Shown: positions 1 through 8,897, counted from the first letter of the stretch. The stretch is 64,000 bases of DNA from Clostridium sp. Marseille-P299 (GCF_900078195.1 NZ_FJVE01000006.1:2501-66500); one strand, 5' to 3'. Numbers and translations are program-made. The notes: a model not told the origin generated them from the sequence alone.

Positions 1-63
1 AAAAATTTCGTTCTTTTCTTCTCAATAAATATCGGTTCCAAATTGGTTCCTCCCTGCATTGTA

Positions 64-774
64 TTATTTCAATTTAACAATTGCTGTCTTGTGTGCATGT
101 GAAATAATAACATTAACAACATCTAGATTAACCTTATCATAAACACTAAATACCAATACAGTATCTAAGGTAGAATTTCCCTTTACAGTAGTATCGATTA
201 ATCTCAAATCGTTATCTAGAAATGTTAATAATGGTTTTTGAAAATTTCCTGTATTAATATCTAGTTGATATAAAATGTCTGATTTAGCTAGATTTAAAGC
301 GATGTCTTTTTTTGAATTATTTTTCACCTTAAATTTCACAATTAATAATTGTTTACCGTCTCCTGCTTCAATATTAAAGTAAGTATCTGATAGACTGTCT
401 TTTATCTCATATCCACTATATTCTATTGTTAAGTTTTTTACACCAATAACTTCTGTAAAATCAGCATTTGCTTGTAAATTACTATCATTAATGAAGCTTG
501 CTTCATCCTTATTTGTAACATCTTTATTTTCATCAGCAATTGCTAAAGTAGGAGATGGCGTTGGTGTGGTAGTAACTGTGTCTACATTACTTTCCTCATC
601 CTCTTCAGGATTAATTAGAACTTCCTCATAATTTTTATCATACTTAAATATCAAACCAGCAATGTATTCGGCAACTATATCTGATTCATTGTCAGTTAGC
701 GAAATAGAACTGGCACACCCAGTTAAAAGTAACATACTAAGCCCCGAAATTGCAAGAAACATTTTAAATTTCAA
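64..774 (-). CDS. Lipoprotein with DUF4352-like domain
   Basis: Predicted membrane-anchored lipoprotein of unknown role. The N-terminus has basic residues, a hydrophobic stretch and a lipobox ending LLTGC, then an acidic, Thr/Pro-rich linker (about residues 30-100). The C-terminal 130 residues look like the immunoglobulin-like DUF4352/telokin fold, with a pattern such as KFKVKNNSKKDIALN. The longest frame begins with ATG at 789, but that codon lies just before the ribosome binding site: the codons after it spell GGAGG. A TTG at 774 sits 7 bases after GGAGG, so I use TTG and the protein starts MKFKMF. It is a single gene with no obvious partner; the two-component pair upstream is cut off by a terminator. 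Surface location is well supported, function is not. Confidence 0.75.
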   Translation of the reverse strand: MKFKMFLAISGLSMLLLTGCASSISLTDNESDIVAEYIAGLIFKYDKNYEEVLINPEEDEESNVDTVTTTPTPSPTLAIADENKDVTNKDEASFINDSNLQANADFTEVIGVKNLTIEYSGYEIKDSLSDTYFNIEAGDGKQLLIVKFKVKNNSKKDIALNLAKSDILYQLDINTGNFQKPLLTFLDNDLRLIDTTVKGNSTLDTVLVFSVYDKVNLDVVNVIISHAHKTAIVKLK

Positions 775-974
775 TGGATTTCCTCCCATACTATATACAA
801 ATTTAGTATTTTTATCCTTTTATAATAATAACACTTATTTTACTTATCGGCAATCTAATTATTTTAATTAATATCAATAGTAAAATAAATATCACTTATA
901 GTAGATACGTACTATATAAGAGTAGAAAAAGTAAATTAAACGAAGTATTATTAATAAGATTAATTCCTATAATG

Positions 975-1040
975 AAAAAAAAGAATGCAATTACACAAGT
1001 TTTAAGTTGATTAAACTTAAAAACTAGCATAATTACATTC
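975..1040 (-). terminator. Terminator after the sensor kinase gene
   Basis: On the minus strand a long stem (GAATGTAATTA pairing with TAATTGCATTC, with an inner AGTTTTTAAGTT stem) is followed by a run of eight T. It begins 8 bases after the kinase stop codon and isolates the two-component operon from the lipoprotein gene. Confidence 0.75.
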
Positions 1041-1047
1041 CATTTAA

Positions 1048-2544
1048 TTAACTTTTAGCATCTAATTCAAACCAGAACTCTACGCCTGATTGATGGTTGA
1101 CTACACCACACTCACGATTATGAGAAGTCATAATTGCCTTAACTATAGAAAGTCCAATACCACTTCCACCATATTCTCTTGTTCTCGCTTTATCAACTTT
1201 ATAGAACTTAATCCAAATTTTATCAAGATCTTCTTCTGGAATATTAGCTCCCGTGTTATAAACTGCGATACGAACCAAATCATTGATACGAATTAATTTT
1301 ACTTCAATTATGTTCGCTCCACTAACATGATGTATTGCATTGCTTATATAGTTAGTAACAACTTCCTCAATCATGTACTCATCTGCCCAAACATAAACTG
1401 GTTCTTTCTCATCAAAGATGACTGTAATATTCTTTTGTTTTATTAAAATATCAGTTGAGTTTAAGACAGATTGTATTAACGCCACAATATCAAATCGCTC
1501 AAATTCCACCTGATTATTACCAAACTCAATTTGATTAAGTGATAATAACTTTTTCACCATGTTGTTCATTTTCATTGCTTCATCAATAATGACTTCACAG
1601 TAAAAATCTCTACTCTCTTGATCATCTGAAATATTTTCTTTTAAACCTTCTGCATATCCTTGAATCAACGCAATTGGAGTTTTTAATTCATGAGTAACAT
1701 TGGATAGAAAATCTTTTCGCATCTCATCAATTTGTATTTTGTTATCAATATCAGATTGCAGTTCATTATTTGCACTCTTTAGCTCCGAAATTGTCTGTTC
1801 TAAACGTTCAGATAGTGTATTAATGCTTGTTCCAAGTAACCCTATCTCATCTTGTGTTTTAACTTCGTATTTTACATCAAAATCTAAATCTGACATTTTC
1901 TTAGCAATCTCAGACAACTCAAGAATAGGCCTTGTAAATCTACGGCTAATAATAAACATTGCAGCTGTTCCCAGTATTGTTACAAAAATACCGACATATG
2001 ATAAGAATTTATTTGAAATAGCAACGTTATCTTGTAAATTTTGAAAGTTAGTACGGAAGAATACAATGTAGCCACTATCTAATTTGCCTAAGAGATCTAT
2101 CGAATTGGAATCCATAAGCATATCATACTGTTTATATATATCATATGCTCCTTCTTTAACCTTAATATGATCTAAAACATTGATTCCTTCGTAATTCGAA
2201 AAGCCACCAAAATAAGCTAACATTGACTTTTCTATCCGCTTCACATCAGTTTTAGAGCCATTGGTAATTGGATCTGGACTTCCAGTATAAATCCACATAA
2301 TTAGATTGTTTTTAAAACCTAATTGCCCTATTCGGATAGCATCTGATTCTGACAATGAACCATTTTCATCTATATTATTAAAAATGTTATTTAATTCAGT
2401 ATATGTCTCATCAAGCGCCTTAACTTTACTATATTGATAATAAAGGGTTAAAAATGACTTATTAATCATCCAACTTGCAAATATCGTTAAAACAATAGAC
2501 GCAGTTAATAACAGTGTAATTTTTAATCGTATGGAATGCTTCAT
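1048..2544 (-). CDS. Sensor histidine kinase (HAMP, HisKA, HATPase_c)
   Basis: Membrane sensor kinase that would phosphorylate the response regulator encoded just upstream. Residues about 8-28 and 180-200 are membrane segments flanking a roughly 150-residue extracytoplasmic sensor region. A HAMP domain follows (about 201-253), then a coiled linker and the H-box with FLSNVTHELKTP (phospho-acceptor His about 285). Near the C-terminus are the N-box NYISNAIHH and the G-box GGSGIGLSIV, so the kinase core is complete. Its ATG overlaps the regulator stop codon by one base (ATGA), indicating translational coupling. The signal cannot be told from the sequence; the arrangement resembles the VanS/PhoR-type sensors of Firmicutes. 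Confidence 0.92.
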   Translation of the reverse strand: MKHSIRLKITLLLTASIVLTIFASWMINKSFLTLYYQYSKVKALDETYTELNNIFNNIDENGSLSESDAIRIGQLGFKNNLIMWIYTGSPDPITNGSKTDVKRIEKSMLAYFGGFSNYEGINVLDHIKVKEGAYDIYKQYDMLMDSNSIDLLGKLDSGYIVFFRTNFQNLQDNVAISNKFLSYVGIFVTILGTAAMFIISRRFTRPILELSEIAKKMSDLDFDVKYEVKTQDEIGLLGTSINTLSERLEQTISELKSANNELQSDIDNKIQIDEMRKDFLSNVTHELKTPIALIQGYAEGLKENISDDQESRDFYCEVIIDEAMKMNNMVKKLLSLNQIEFGNNQVEFERFDIVALIQSVLNSTDILIKQKNITVIFDEKEPVYVWADEYMIEEVVTNYISNAIHHVSGANIIEVKLIRINDLVRIAVYNTGANIPEEDLDKIWIKFYKVDKARTREYGGSGIGLSIVKAIMTSHNRECGVVNHQSGVEFWFELDAKS

Positions 2545-3218
2545 TATTCTACCTCAAACTTATATCCCATACCCCAAATCGTCTTGATATAATCCCCTTT
2601 GTCGCCCATTTTGCTACGTAGTTTCTTTACATGCGTATCTATTGTTCTAGCATCTCCAAAGTAGTCATAATTCCAAACATTATTCAAAATCTTTTCTCTA
2701 GATAATGCAACCCCTTTATTCATAACAAAATAATAAAGTAATTCAAATTCCTTAACGCTTAGATCTACGTTATTATTATCAATTTTTACTTGATGTGCTG
2801 CTTTATCAATGAGTATTCCTCCGACTTCTATTACTCCCTCTTCTTGTTGGTTGGTTCTTCGAAGAATTGCTTCTACTCTAGCAACTAAGATTTTCGGACT
2901 AAATGGTTTAGAAATGTATTCATCAACGCCAAGTTCAAACCCTAACAACTCATCTTTTTCATCGCTTTTTGCAGTTAACATAATAATCGGTACCTTAGAA
3001 TACTGGCGAATTTCTCTGCAAACCTGCCATCCATCCATTTTAGGCATCATAACATCTAATATAATTAATGCAATATCCTTTTGTTCAAAGAAAATATCAA
3101 CTGCAGCCTCACCATTTTCAGCTTCAATCACATCGTAATTATTGCGTGATAAGAAGTCTTTAACTAATTTTCGCATTCTACTTTCATCGTCAACAACTAA
3201 TATTTTTAATGATTCCAT
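2544..3218 (-). CDS. OmpR/PhoB-family response regulator
   Basis: Cytoplasmic DNA-binding response regulator. The receiver domain (about 1-120) has the acidic pair VVDDE, the phospho-acceptor Asp about residue 55 in IILDVMMPKMDGW, the Thr/Ala switch MLTAKSD and the Lys in YISKPFSP. The winged-helix output domain (about 130-224) ends with the typical RTIDTHVKKLRSKMG and IWGMGYKFE. The ATG follows a strong GGAGG. It is first in the operon and overlaps the kinase by one base. Targets are unknown; the divergent or adjacent genes (cyclophilin, lipoprotein) have no visible operator I can assign. Confidence 0.93.
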   Translation of the reverse strand: MESLKILVVDDESRMRKLVKDFLSRNNYDVIEAENGEAAVDIFFEQKDIALIILDVMMPKMDGWQVCREIRQYSKVPIIMLTAKSDEKDELLGFELGVDEYISKPFSPKILVARVEAILRRTNQQEEGVIEVGGILIDKAAHQVKIDNNNVDLSVKEFELLYYFVMNKGVALSREKILNNVWNYDYFGDARTIDTHVKKLRSKMGDKGDYIKTIWGMGYKFEVE

Positions 3219-3370
3219 CCCGCACCTCCGTAAGTGTTTAATCTAAAAGAAGTATAATAAACAGTTATGAAAAAACTGTGAAATAATTGATTTCTTTCCA
3301 TAGATAATTATGAACTATTTGTGAATCAACAAATTTCTTTATATAATAAAAATTTATTAATCTATATTTT

Positions 3371-4213
3371 CTACTTTCCTGTATATTCATATATTTTTAC
3401 TGTTTCCATAATAACTTGAGTCAAAGGGGCTTTCGTTTCACTATCCACCGGGATACTTGCCACCTTATCTAACACTGAAAAGCCATCCATAACTTGTCCA
3501 AATACAGTATGTTTTTCATATAACCATGGAGTTCCACCATATGTTAAATAATTGTTTATTTGCTCTTCACTTAAAGAAACACCATATGCTTCTTTAAAAT
3601 AATCCTTGAAACTAAGTTCATCCTTATAACGCTCATCAATTAATGTCTTCATCTCTTGCACGGATGCTGCGTCGGCATCTACTATAAAAAACTGACTTCC
3701 GTTTGTGTCTGCACCTGAATTAGCCATACACAAAGCTCCACGGAAAGGTTGTAATTTATCCGTAAATTCATCTTCAAACGGCTCATCCCAGATACTGCTG
3801 CCGCCTCGTCCAGTTCCAGTTGGGTCACCACCTTGAATCATGAAGTTATCTATAATTCGATGAAAGCTTACGCCATCATATTTTCCTTCTTTTGCTAAAG
3901 TCGTAAAGTTTTCAACTGCCTTAGGAGCATATTTAGGAAATAATTTTATTGTAATAGTTCCATAGTCTTTAATTACGATTTCAGCGACTGTATCACCCTT
4001 TTTCAAATCAGCAAATTGAGTTAATTTCTTTGCTTCCTCTGATAATGTTGGTTCTTCTTTTAATGTTTCTCCTCCATTATTATCAGTATTCGTTTCATCA
4101 GTAACTGTTGTGGTAGGATTTGGATTTACATCCTTATTATCAGTCCCCTTGCAACCAATGGATAATAAAGCAACCATAGCTAATGTAATTCCCAATTTAA
4201 CCGTTTTTCTCAT
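3371..4213 (-). CDS. Surface lipoprotein peptidyl-prolyl isomerase (cyclophilin type)
   Basis: Predicted prolyl isomerase that helps proteins fold outside the membrane. The N-terminus has a lipoprotein signal with lipobox LSIGC (Cys about 21), then a Thr/Asn/Glu-rich linker to about residue 65. The cyclophilin domain spans about 76-277 and shows FHRIIDNFMIQGGDP (catalytic Arg), GALCMANSG and GSQFFIVDA, and later HTVFGQVMDG. An insertion of about 40 residues with EMKTLIDERYKDELSF between the core motifs is longer than in minimal cyclophilins and is seen in other clostridial members. Single gene. Secreted foldases of this kind are usually constitutive; no regulatory site is evident. Confidence 0.92.
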   Translation of the reverse strand: MRKTVKLGITLAMVALLSIGCKGTDNKDVNPNPTTTVTDETNTDNNGGETLKEEPTLSEEAKKLTQFADLKKGDTVAEIVIKDYGTITIKLFPKYAPKAVENFTTLAKEGKYDGVSFHRIIDNFMIQGGDPTGTGRGGSSIWDEPFEDEFTDKLQPFRGALCMANSGADTNGSQFFIVDADAASVQEMKTLIDERYKDELSFKDYFKEAYGVSLSEEQINNYLTYGGTPWLYEKHTVFGQVMDGFSVLDKVASIPVDSETKAPLTQVIMETVKIYEYTGK

Positions 4214-4272
4214 TTTTTATTTCCTTTCGTATATAAATTCTAGTCTTTTTAGTAAAATCTTTCTAATTCGTA

Positions 4273-4328
4273 GAAAAAAGAGGATGCCTTAAACTATATA
4301 TAATAACGTTAGTTTTAAGACACCCCCA
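4273..4328 (-). terminator. Terminator after ldhA
   Basis: Minus strand: GGTGTCTTAAAACT, an AT-rich loop, AGTTTAAGGCATCC, then TCTTTTTT. The stem has minor mismatches. It ends the lactate dehydrogenase transcript before the cyclophilin gene. Confidence 0.75.
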
Positions 4329-4389
4329 TTAAAATTATAAACATCCTATCACATTCTTCATATGTTTGCAATGAAAGTATATTGTAAGA

Positions 4390-5424
4390 TTAAAAGCAAC
4401 GTTCTTTATGATCTTTCTTACAGGTTGTAGCCTTAATGCAATTATAACATATTTCATTCGGCAGTGGCTTGTTATCAAAATAATCTCTTAAGTTATGAAG
4501 AGTCGTTTCTGCAATATTACTTAGTGCTTCTGCAGTTAAAAATGCTTGATGTGATGTTACTAAAATATTAGGCATTGAGATTAATCTTGCTAACGTATCA
4601 TCTTGTATGATACTACTTGAAAAATCCTCAAAAAATAAATCGGCTTCTTCCTCATATACATCAAGACCTGCTGCACCTACTTTTAATTGTTTCACAGCTT
4701 CTAATAGACTTTCACTCTCAATCAATGCACCTCTTGATGTATTAATTATATATACGCCATCTTTCATATTCGCAATACTTTCTTTATTGATTAGATGGTA
4801 GGTATCTTTTGTTAATGGGCAATGTAGTGAAATGATATCCGATTGTTTACACAATTCTTCAAAGGTCACATAATGCACATCTAGATTTTTATTTGGGTAA
4901 GGGTCATACGCTATGATATTCGCTCCAAAACCTGAACACAAACTTATAAAAGCCTGACCAATACGCCCAGTACCTACGACACCAATGGTTTTACCATGAA
5001 TATCGAAACCTGCTAATCCTTCAAGATTAAAATTAAATTCTCTTGTACGGTTAAATGCACGATGATATTTTCGATTTAAAGTAAGTAACATTCCCATTGC
5101 AAATTCTGCTACTGCATAGGGGGAGTATGCCGGTACACTTACTACATGTATTTTATTATAAGCAGCTTCAAAATCCACATTGTTATATCCTGCACATCGC
5201 ATGCCAATAATTTTTATACCCAAGGAATCAAGTACTTCAATTGTATCTTTATCGATTGTATCATTTACGAAAGCTACAACAGCATCACTACCATTGGCCA
5301 TAATCGCTGTTTTACTATTTAATTTTTCTTCGAAATACTCGATTTCGAATCCATATTTATCTTTTAGTTTATCAAAATACGTACGATCATAAGATTTCGT
5401 ATCAAAGAAGCTAATCTTCTCCAT
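4390..5424 (-). CDS. ldhA: D-lactate dehydrogenase (D-2-hydroxyacid dehydrogenase family)
   Basis: Reduces pyruvate to D-lactate with NADH, a fermentative sink; the LdhA type is the best match within the D-isomer 2-hydroxyacid dehydrogenase family. Visible are the substrate-side motif GMRCAGYNNVD, the NAD-binding GVVGTGRIGQ (about 148-157), the active-site Arg region INTSRG, an acidic LDVYEEEADLFF, and the catalytic His in SHQAFLTAEA. These match the E. coli LdhA pattern better than glycerate or phosphoglycerate dehydrogenases. At the C-terminus, after PLPNEI, the protein has an unusual 20-residue tail with four Cys (CYNC, TTC, RCF) that the core enzyme does not need. Single gene with its own terminator; a heptanucleotide repeat lies 70 bases upstream of the start. 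Confidence 0.85.
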   Translation of the reverse strand: MEKISFFDTKSYDRTYFDKLKDKYGFEIEYFEEKLNSKTAIMANGSDAVVAFVNDTIDKDTIEVLDSLGIKIIGMRCAGYNNVDFEAAYNKIHVVSVPAYSPYAVAEFAMGMLLTLNRKYHRAFNRTREFNFNLEGLAGFDIHGKTIGVVGTGRIGQAFISLCSGFGANIIAYDPYPNKNLDVHYVTFEELCKQSDIISLHCPLTKDTYHLINKESIANMKDGVYIINTSRGALIESESLLEAVKQLKVGAAGLDVYEEEADLFFEDFSSSIIQDDTLARLISMPNILVTSHQAFLTAEALSNIAETTLHNLRDYFDNKPLPNEICYNCIKATTCKKDHKERCF

Positions 5425-5493
5425 AATAAATCACCCTTTCTGTAAACTTATTTTATCAATTGGCTTTCCTACTAGTTCCAAACTTTATATCTA

Positions 5494-5570
5494 GTAAATC
5501 GTTTATAGTTTATAGTCTATAGTTTATAGTTAATAGTTAATAGTTTATGGCTAATAGTCTCTAGTAAATA
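5494..5570. repeat. Heptanucleotide tandem repeat (about 11 copies)
   Basis: Eleven contiguous 7-base units related to GTTTATA; from 5501 they read GTTTATA, GTTTATA, GTCTATA, GTTTATA, GTTAATA, GTTAATA, GTTTATG, GCTAATA, GTCTCTA, GTAAATA. The array lies about 70 bases upstream of the ldhA start, so it is probably in or near the ldhA promoter. Copy number could vary by slippage. Confidence 0.85.
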
Positions 5571-5998
5571 ACCTTGGTTTTTTAATTAATACTTGATAGA
5601 TGATAACTTTTAAGTTTTAATTGAAAAATGATATATGGTAACTTTTAGTTTTAATTAACAGATTATAGTTTTTAGTTATCTCTATTTAAATTAATAAACA
5701 TTATTATATTACATCTCTTTCTTATTGTTTCTTATTATGTACATACATAACATTGTATACTCTTATCTTTATCCTTCTTATTATTAGAATACACATACTA
5801 AAAAAATTATATTATATGCACAGAAAATAAATTATTGCTAAAAGTGCTCTCAAAATTTCTTACTTATAGCTATAAGATATCAAGACATTAATTTCGTTAT
5901 TATAGTGAGATATAAAAATAGTAATTAAATTCAAGTTTTAATATAATTCTTCAATATTTATTTCCAATTTTCTACTATTCGAATCTATCACTGTTCTA
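5571..5998. other. AT-rich intergenic spacer without a gene
   Basis: Between ldhA and ssrA. It is very AT-rich; a roughly 22-base segment with TAACTTTTAGTTTTAATT occurs twice (about 5602 and 5638). I see no open frame with a ribosome binding site and no structured RNA. Confidence 0.6.
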
Positions 5999-6027
5999 TT
6001 GACATTTCAATTTCTCTATATTATACT
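5999..6027 (+). promoter_or_regulatory. Sigma-A type promoter of ssrA
   Basis: TTGACA at 5999-6004, 17-base spacer, TATACT at 6022-6027, a near-consensus housekeeping promoter. Transcription would begin near 6034, giving a leader of about 70 bases that would be removed to form the tmRNA 5' end at 6107. Confidence 0.8.
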
Positions 6028-6106
6028 TAGTTTACGTCTGATGAAATCATCTTAATTGTAATTTTTTTCATAAAACTTGTCAATAGTTACAATTAAGTTA
6101 AAACCA

Positions 6107-6449
6107 GGGGTTGTACTGGTTTCGACGGGGGTTTTGAAATTACGGAAGCCATTCGTGGACTAGGACCACGTAAAAACTTAGAATTAAATATAAACGCAGA
6201 CGAAAATTTAGCGTACGCTGCCTAGTGGCAGCTGTCGAACTTAAGCTTCCTGCGGCTTAAGACCTCGGCATCAAATTTGCAGGGCACTTTATTTCCAAAG
6301 CTTTGAGGAGATAAAAGAACTTATGAAGCTACTAAAGTCTATAGCCTGTCTGTTGGCGATAGATGGAGGGAATGTTAAAAGATAGACTGTAATGGGAGAT
6401 GCTGTAATGGATGGGCTTTCGGACAGGGGTTCGATTCCCCTCAGCTCCA
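6107..6449 (+). ncRNA. ssrA: Transfer-messenger RNA (tmRNA)
   Basis: Rescues stalled ribosomes together with SmpB and tags the nascent peptide for proteolysis. The 5' end GGGGTTG pairs with CAGCTCC at 6442-6448 as a 7-bp acceptor stem containing G-U pairs, and A at 6449 is the discriminator; CCA is not encoded. The tRNA-like half shows GGTTTCGACGG at the 5' side and the T-arm GGGGTTCGATTCCCC at the 3' side. The mRNA-like part encodes the tag in the frame ending GCC TAG. Pseudoknot-forming segments occupy about 6226-6400. It is the only plus-strand gene in the first 20 kb. Its usual neighbour smpB lies 22 kb away at 28244-28705. Confidence 0.95.
6196..6225 (+). other. tmRNA tag-peptide reading frame
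   Basis: If the resume codon is GCA at 6196, the template encodes ADENLAYAA followed by TAG. Length and the -LAYAA end resemble the nine-residue tags of other clostridia. The resume codon is inferred by comparison; the frame is also open upstream. Confidence 0.75.
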
Positions 6450-6463
6450 TCTTTAAGAAGTAG

Positions 6464-6518
6464 CAAAAACACGTATAGTACTGATATTTACTGGTATTAT
6501 ACGTGTTTTTATTTTTCT
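6464..6518 (+). terminator. Terminator of ssrA
   Basis: AAAAACACGTATA pairs with TATACGTGTTTTT (6464-6510), followed by ATTTTT. The start is 15 bases after the tmRNA 3' end. Confidence 0.85.
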
Positions 6519-6703
6519 TGTATTAATATTTTCCTCGAATTATACAACAATTTCGTTATTATACAACACGAAATACAACTCGAGTTTTTAAACAAAAGTA
6601 CTTTTGATGTTCTAACTGTCCATTTTCTTGATACCAGGTATTATATTATAATTTTCATTTAAATATGACAATGGTATCTATCACTGGTTTATTACAGCAT
6701 TAC

Positions 6704-7135
6704 TTAATTTAATCCCCCCAATCTATAATGAGGTTTACTCTCCCCAAAAAGAAAATATCTGATATAATTATTTACTACAATTGCAACAATAGCTAATAGA
6801 CACCAAAGTATAGAAAATGGTACACATATTTGGCCAAGAAAATTTAATTTATAATTCGTATAATCCCAAACATCTAATTTTAAGATAATATTTATAATAA
6901 TCCCAGCTATTAATTCTAATAACGTAATAAGTGCTCCGCCGATGATTCCTTGTTGCCAAAGCGGTAAGGTACAATCAAGTCCTTTGTTTATAAGGCCACA
7001 TAGAAGAAAGGCCAATCCACCAACAACTACCATACTCCAATGACTATCACCTTTATATAAGATTTCAAGTGTTATGTAAATCAAACCACCAATTAGATAA
7101 AGAACAATATACTTACACAATGTTTTCAAAAACAT
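6704..7135 (-). CDS. Small polytopic membrane protein (PF06541/CmpB-like)
   Basis: A 143-residue hydrophobic protein with four predicted membrane segments. The motif DVWDYTNYKLNFLGQIC followed by FSILW is typical of the PF06541 family, named putative ABC-transporter type IV (CmpB) but without a firmly known function. No ATPase gene is next to it. The open frame begins at TTG 7138; I use the ATG at 7135. GGAGG is only 3 bases before that ATG, which is tight, and a TTG two codons later has better spacing (9 bases), so the exact start is uncertain. Single gene. Confidence 0.7.
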   Translation of the reverse strand: MFLKTLCKYIVLYLIGGLIYITLEILYKGDSHWSMVVVGGLAFLLCGLINKGLDCTLPLWQQGIIGGALITLLELIAGIIINIILKLDVWDYTNYKLNFLGQICVPFSILWCLLAIVAIVVNNYIRYFLFGESKPHYRLGGLN

Positions 7136-7138
7136 CAA

Positions 7139-7527
7139 CCTCCTATTTAATAATTGTGTCTTAAATTCTCATTCGTAACTTATCATCAACTTGTTCATCT
7201 TTTGATAGTTAAGTAGTTCATAGAATATAATCCAACAAATAGTAAATTCTTAAGTATATTGATTTTAAACTTTATCTTAAAGAGCTTATTAAATTGCTAT
7301 CTTCACCTCCCATATGATTATCTTTGACAAATAAGTAATTTTTTTACATTTTATATTTATATTCTACCTTCTTTCCCTATAATGTAAATATATATTTGTA
7401 ATTATTTTACATTTATAGTTGAAATGTACGGAGATATGCTATAAAACATTACAAGAAAACACTATTAAACATAGTAGATACACGTAAAAAATGCGCCATA
7501 CCGTTTCCTACGATATCGCGCATTCTG
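7139..7527. other. AT-rich intergenic region without a gene
   Basis: About 390 bases upstream of the small membrane protein gene. It holds the terminator of the downstream HTH gene and an AT-rich stretch (about 7379-7420) with TGTAA/TTACA half-sites in both orientations that could be a promoter-operator region. I cannot assign a promoter with confidence. Confidence 0.5.
7484..7525 (-). terminator. Terminator after the CD3324-family gene
   Basis: Minus strand: AATGCGC, a 21-base loop, GCGCATT, then TTTTTACG. It lies immediately after the gene stop at 7528. Confidence 0.75.
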
Positions 7528-7806
7528 TTAACTATTTTCTTTTTTAATTCTAGATATTATTCCTTTGATGCTTTTTATAGATAAGTAATATTTCTCTGAA
7601 AGCTCTTGCACCGAAACCCCTTCCATATAGGCTTGAAATATCTCGGTATTTCTTATTATAATCATTTCCTTGCTTTTGGTATTTTCACCCCATGCTTTTT
7701 TTCGTTCTGCTTTTCTTGGAATATATATACATTCTCCATCCACGTAGGATTGAATTAATTCTATAATCTCATCTGGCAATATATCTGCTGCTTTTACATA
7801 GCTCAT
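7528..7806 (-). CDS. CD3324-family small HTH protein
   Basis: A 92-residue cytoplasmic protein. The opening MSYVKAADILPDEIIELIQ, the central GECIYIPRK and WGE, and the C-terminal pattern RNTEIFQAYMEGVSVQELSEKYYLS match the CD3324 family seen across Clostridia, which ends in a Mor-type helix-turn-helix. A role in transcription is therefore likely but unproven, and no target is suggested by the neighbours. Single gene with its own terminator; the gene start has GGGAGAAGC upstream. Confidence 0.75.
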   Translation of the reverse strand: MSYVKAADILPDEIIELIQSYVDGECIYIPRKAERKKAWGENTKSKEMIIIRNTEIFQAYMEGVSVQELSEKYYLSIKSIKGIISRIKKENS

Positions 7807-7835
7807 TTTGCTTCTCCCTTACAATTTTTTTGTTA

Positions 7836-7881
7836 GTTAAAAGCAAAGGCTATTCATCTAATTTACAGTATGCAATAGCCT
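7836..7881 (-). terminator. Probable terminator after the Gfo/Idh/MocA gene
   Basis: Minus strand: AGGCTATT, a loop of about 19 bases, AATAGCCT, then a T-rich tail (TTGCTTTT). The weak tail lowers confidence. Confidence 0.5.
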
Positions 7882-7925
7882 ATGCTATGCATTTAATACT
7901 AATCTCATATACTACCTCCATAAAT

Positions 7926-8897
7926 TTAGTCAAATGGGTAATGAACTCCCCACATTTTTCGTAATTGATCCATAAACTCCATCATACGAATTGTTTCGTC
8001 ATGTGGCATCTGAGGACACTCTAGTTCTCCATCTTTGATTGCTTTAATAGCAGCTAACACCTCGTATTCATAGCCTGTGATTTGCTCTGGACGATGTATT
8101 GTCTTAATAAGTTCATTTGCGTTATTATAAATTTCAATGCTTTCGTAATTTGTCATGCCCTTAACTACGAAATATCCTTCCGAACCATATACTACGGCTC
8201 TTGATTCCATTTTACTTAACATCGAACTATTTAGAGTTGCTAACTTATTATCCTTATATTTTAAAATAATACTATGCTGTGCATCAACCCCATACTCATT
8301 TAGAATTGCTGTAGTTTTAATATCCTCTATATCAAGCCCAAAAGTTATCGCTGCAAAGGTAAGAGGATATATTCCCAAGTCAAGAAGTGCCCCTCCTGCA
8401 AGCTCTGGTTTACTCATTCTTGGTACATTGAAATTCCTAGCGCCAAAATCAGAGTGCAAGGTGTGTACCTCTCCAATTACACCATCTACGATTAGATCTT
8501 TAATTGTTTTAGCCATTGGCATATAACGAGACCAAATAGCTTCTGTGATTAGAAGACCTTTCTCTTTTGCAAATGAAAGTACTTCTTTTGCCTGCTTTGC
8601 ATTTGCCGTAAACGCTTTTTCACATAAAACATGTTTACCATGCTCTAGGCAAAGCATCGAATATTCGTAATGATGAGAATGTGGAGTTGCAATATAAACC
8701 AAATCAATATTCGGGTCCTTAACCATTTCTTCATATGAACCGTAAGCATGCTCAATATGAAATTCTTCTGCAAATTCTAATGCTTTTTCAATGGTTCTAG
8801 AAGCGATTCCATAAAGGTTTGCTTCCTTCATCCCATTCACAGTTTTTGCCATTGATTTTGCAATTCTACCTGCGCCTAATATTGCTATATTAATCAT
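7926..8897 (-). CDS. Gfo/Idh/MocA family oxidoreductase
   Basis: NAD(P)-dependent dehydrogenase acting on a sugar or sugar-like substrate. The N-terminal Rossmann fold begins INIAILGAGRIAKSM; VYIATPHSHHYEY and CEKAFTAN follow. The usual EKP motif reads EKA, a modest change at a position next to the active-site Lys. The C-terminal domain (about 125-320) is of the GFO_IDH_MocA_C type with GGALLDLGIYPL. Length 323 is normal. The gene overlaps the end of the upstream SagB-type nitroreductase by 8 bases, so the two are co-translated. Its substrate cannot be deduced; a link to the pectin genes nearby is only suggested by position. Confidence 0.88.
   Translation of the reverse strand: MINIAILGAGRIAKSMAKTVNGMKEANLYGIASRTIEKALEFAEEFHIEHAYGSYEEMVKDPNIDLVYIATPHSHHYEYSMLCLEHGKHVLCEKAFTANAKQAKEVLSFAKEKGLLITEAIWSRYMPMAKTIKDLIVDGVIGEVHTLHSDFGARNFNVPRMSKPELAGGALLDLGIYPLTFAAITFGLDIEDIKTTAILNEYGVDAQHSIILKYKDNKLATLNSSMLSKMESRAVVYGSEGYFVVKGMTNYESIEIYNNANELIKTIHRPEQITGYEYEVLAAIKAIKDGELECPQMPHDETIRMMEFMDQLRKMWGVHYPFD

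Noticed and set aside
662..871. 69-residue plus frame over the lipoprotein start
   Set aside because: Opposite strand of a clear lipoprotein signal; no ribosome site.
5494..5570. CRISPR-like array
   Set aside because: Seven-base contiguous units without spacers; no cas genes in the window.
6078..6100. TTGTCA box just upstream of tmRNA as its promoter
   Set aside because: No correctly spaced -10; the upstream TTGACA-17-TATACT pair is far better.
6411..6662. 83-residue plus frame
   Set aside because: Begins inside tmRNA and runs through its terminator.
7379..7420. TGTAA/TTACA half-sites as a GntR-type operator
   Set aside because: AT-rich background makes chance palindromes likely and no regulator gene is adjacent.
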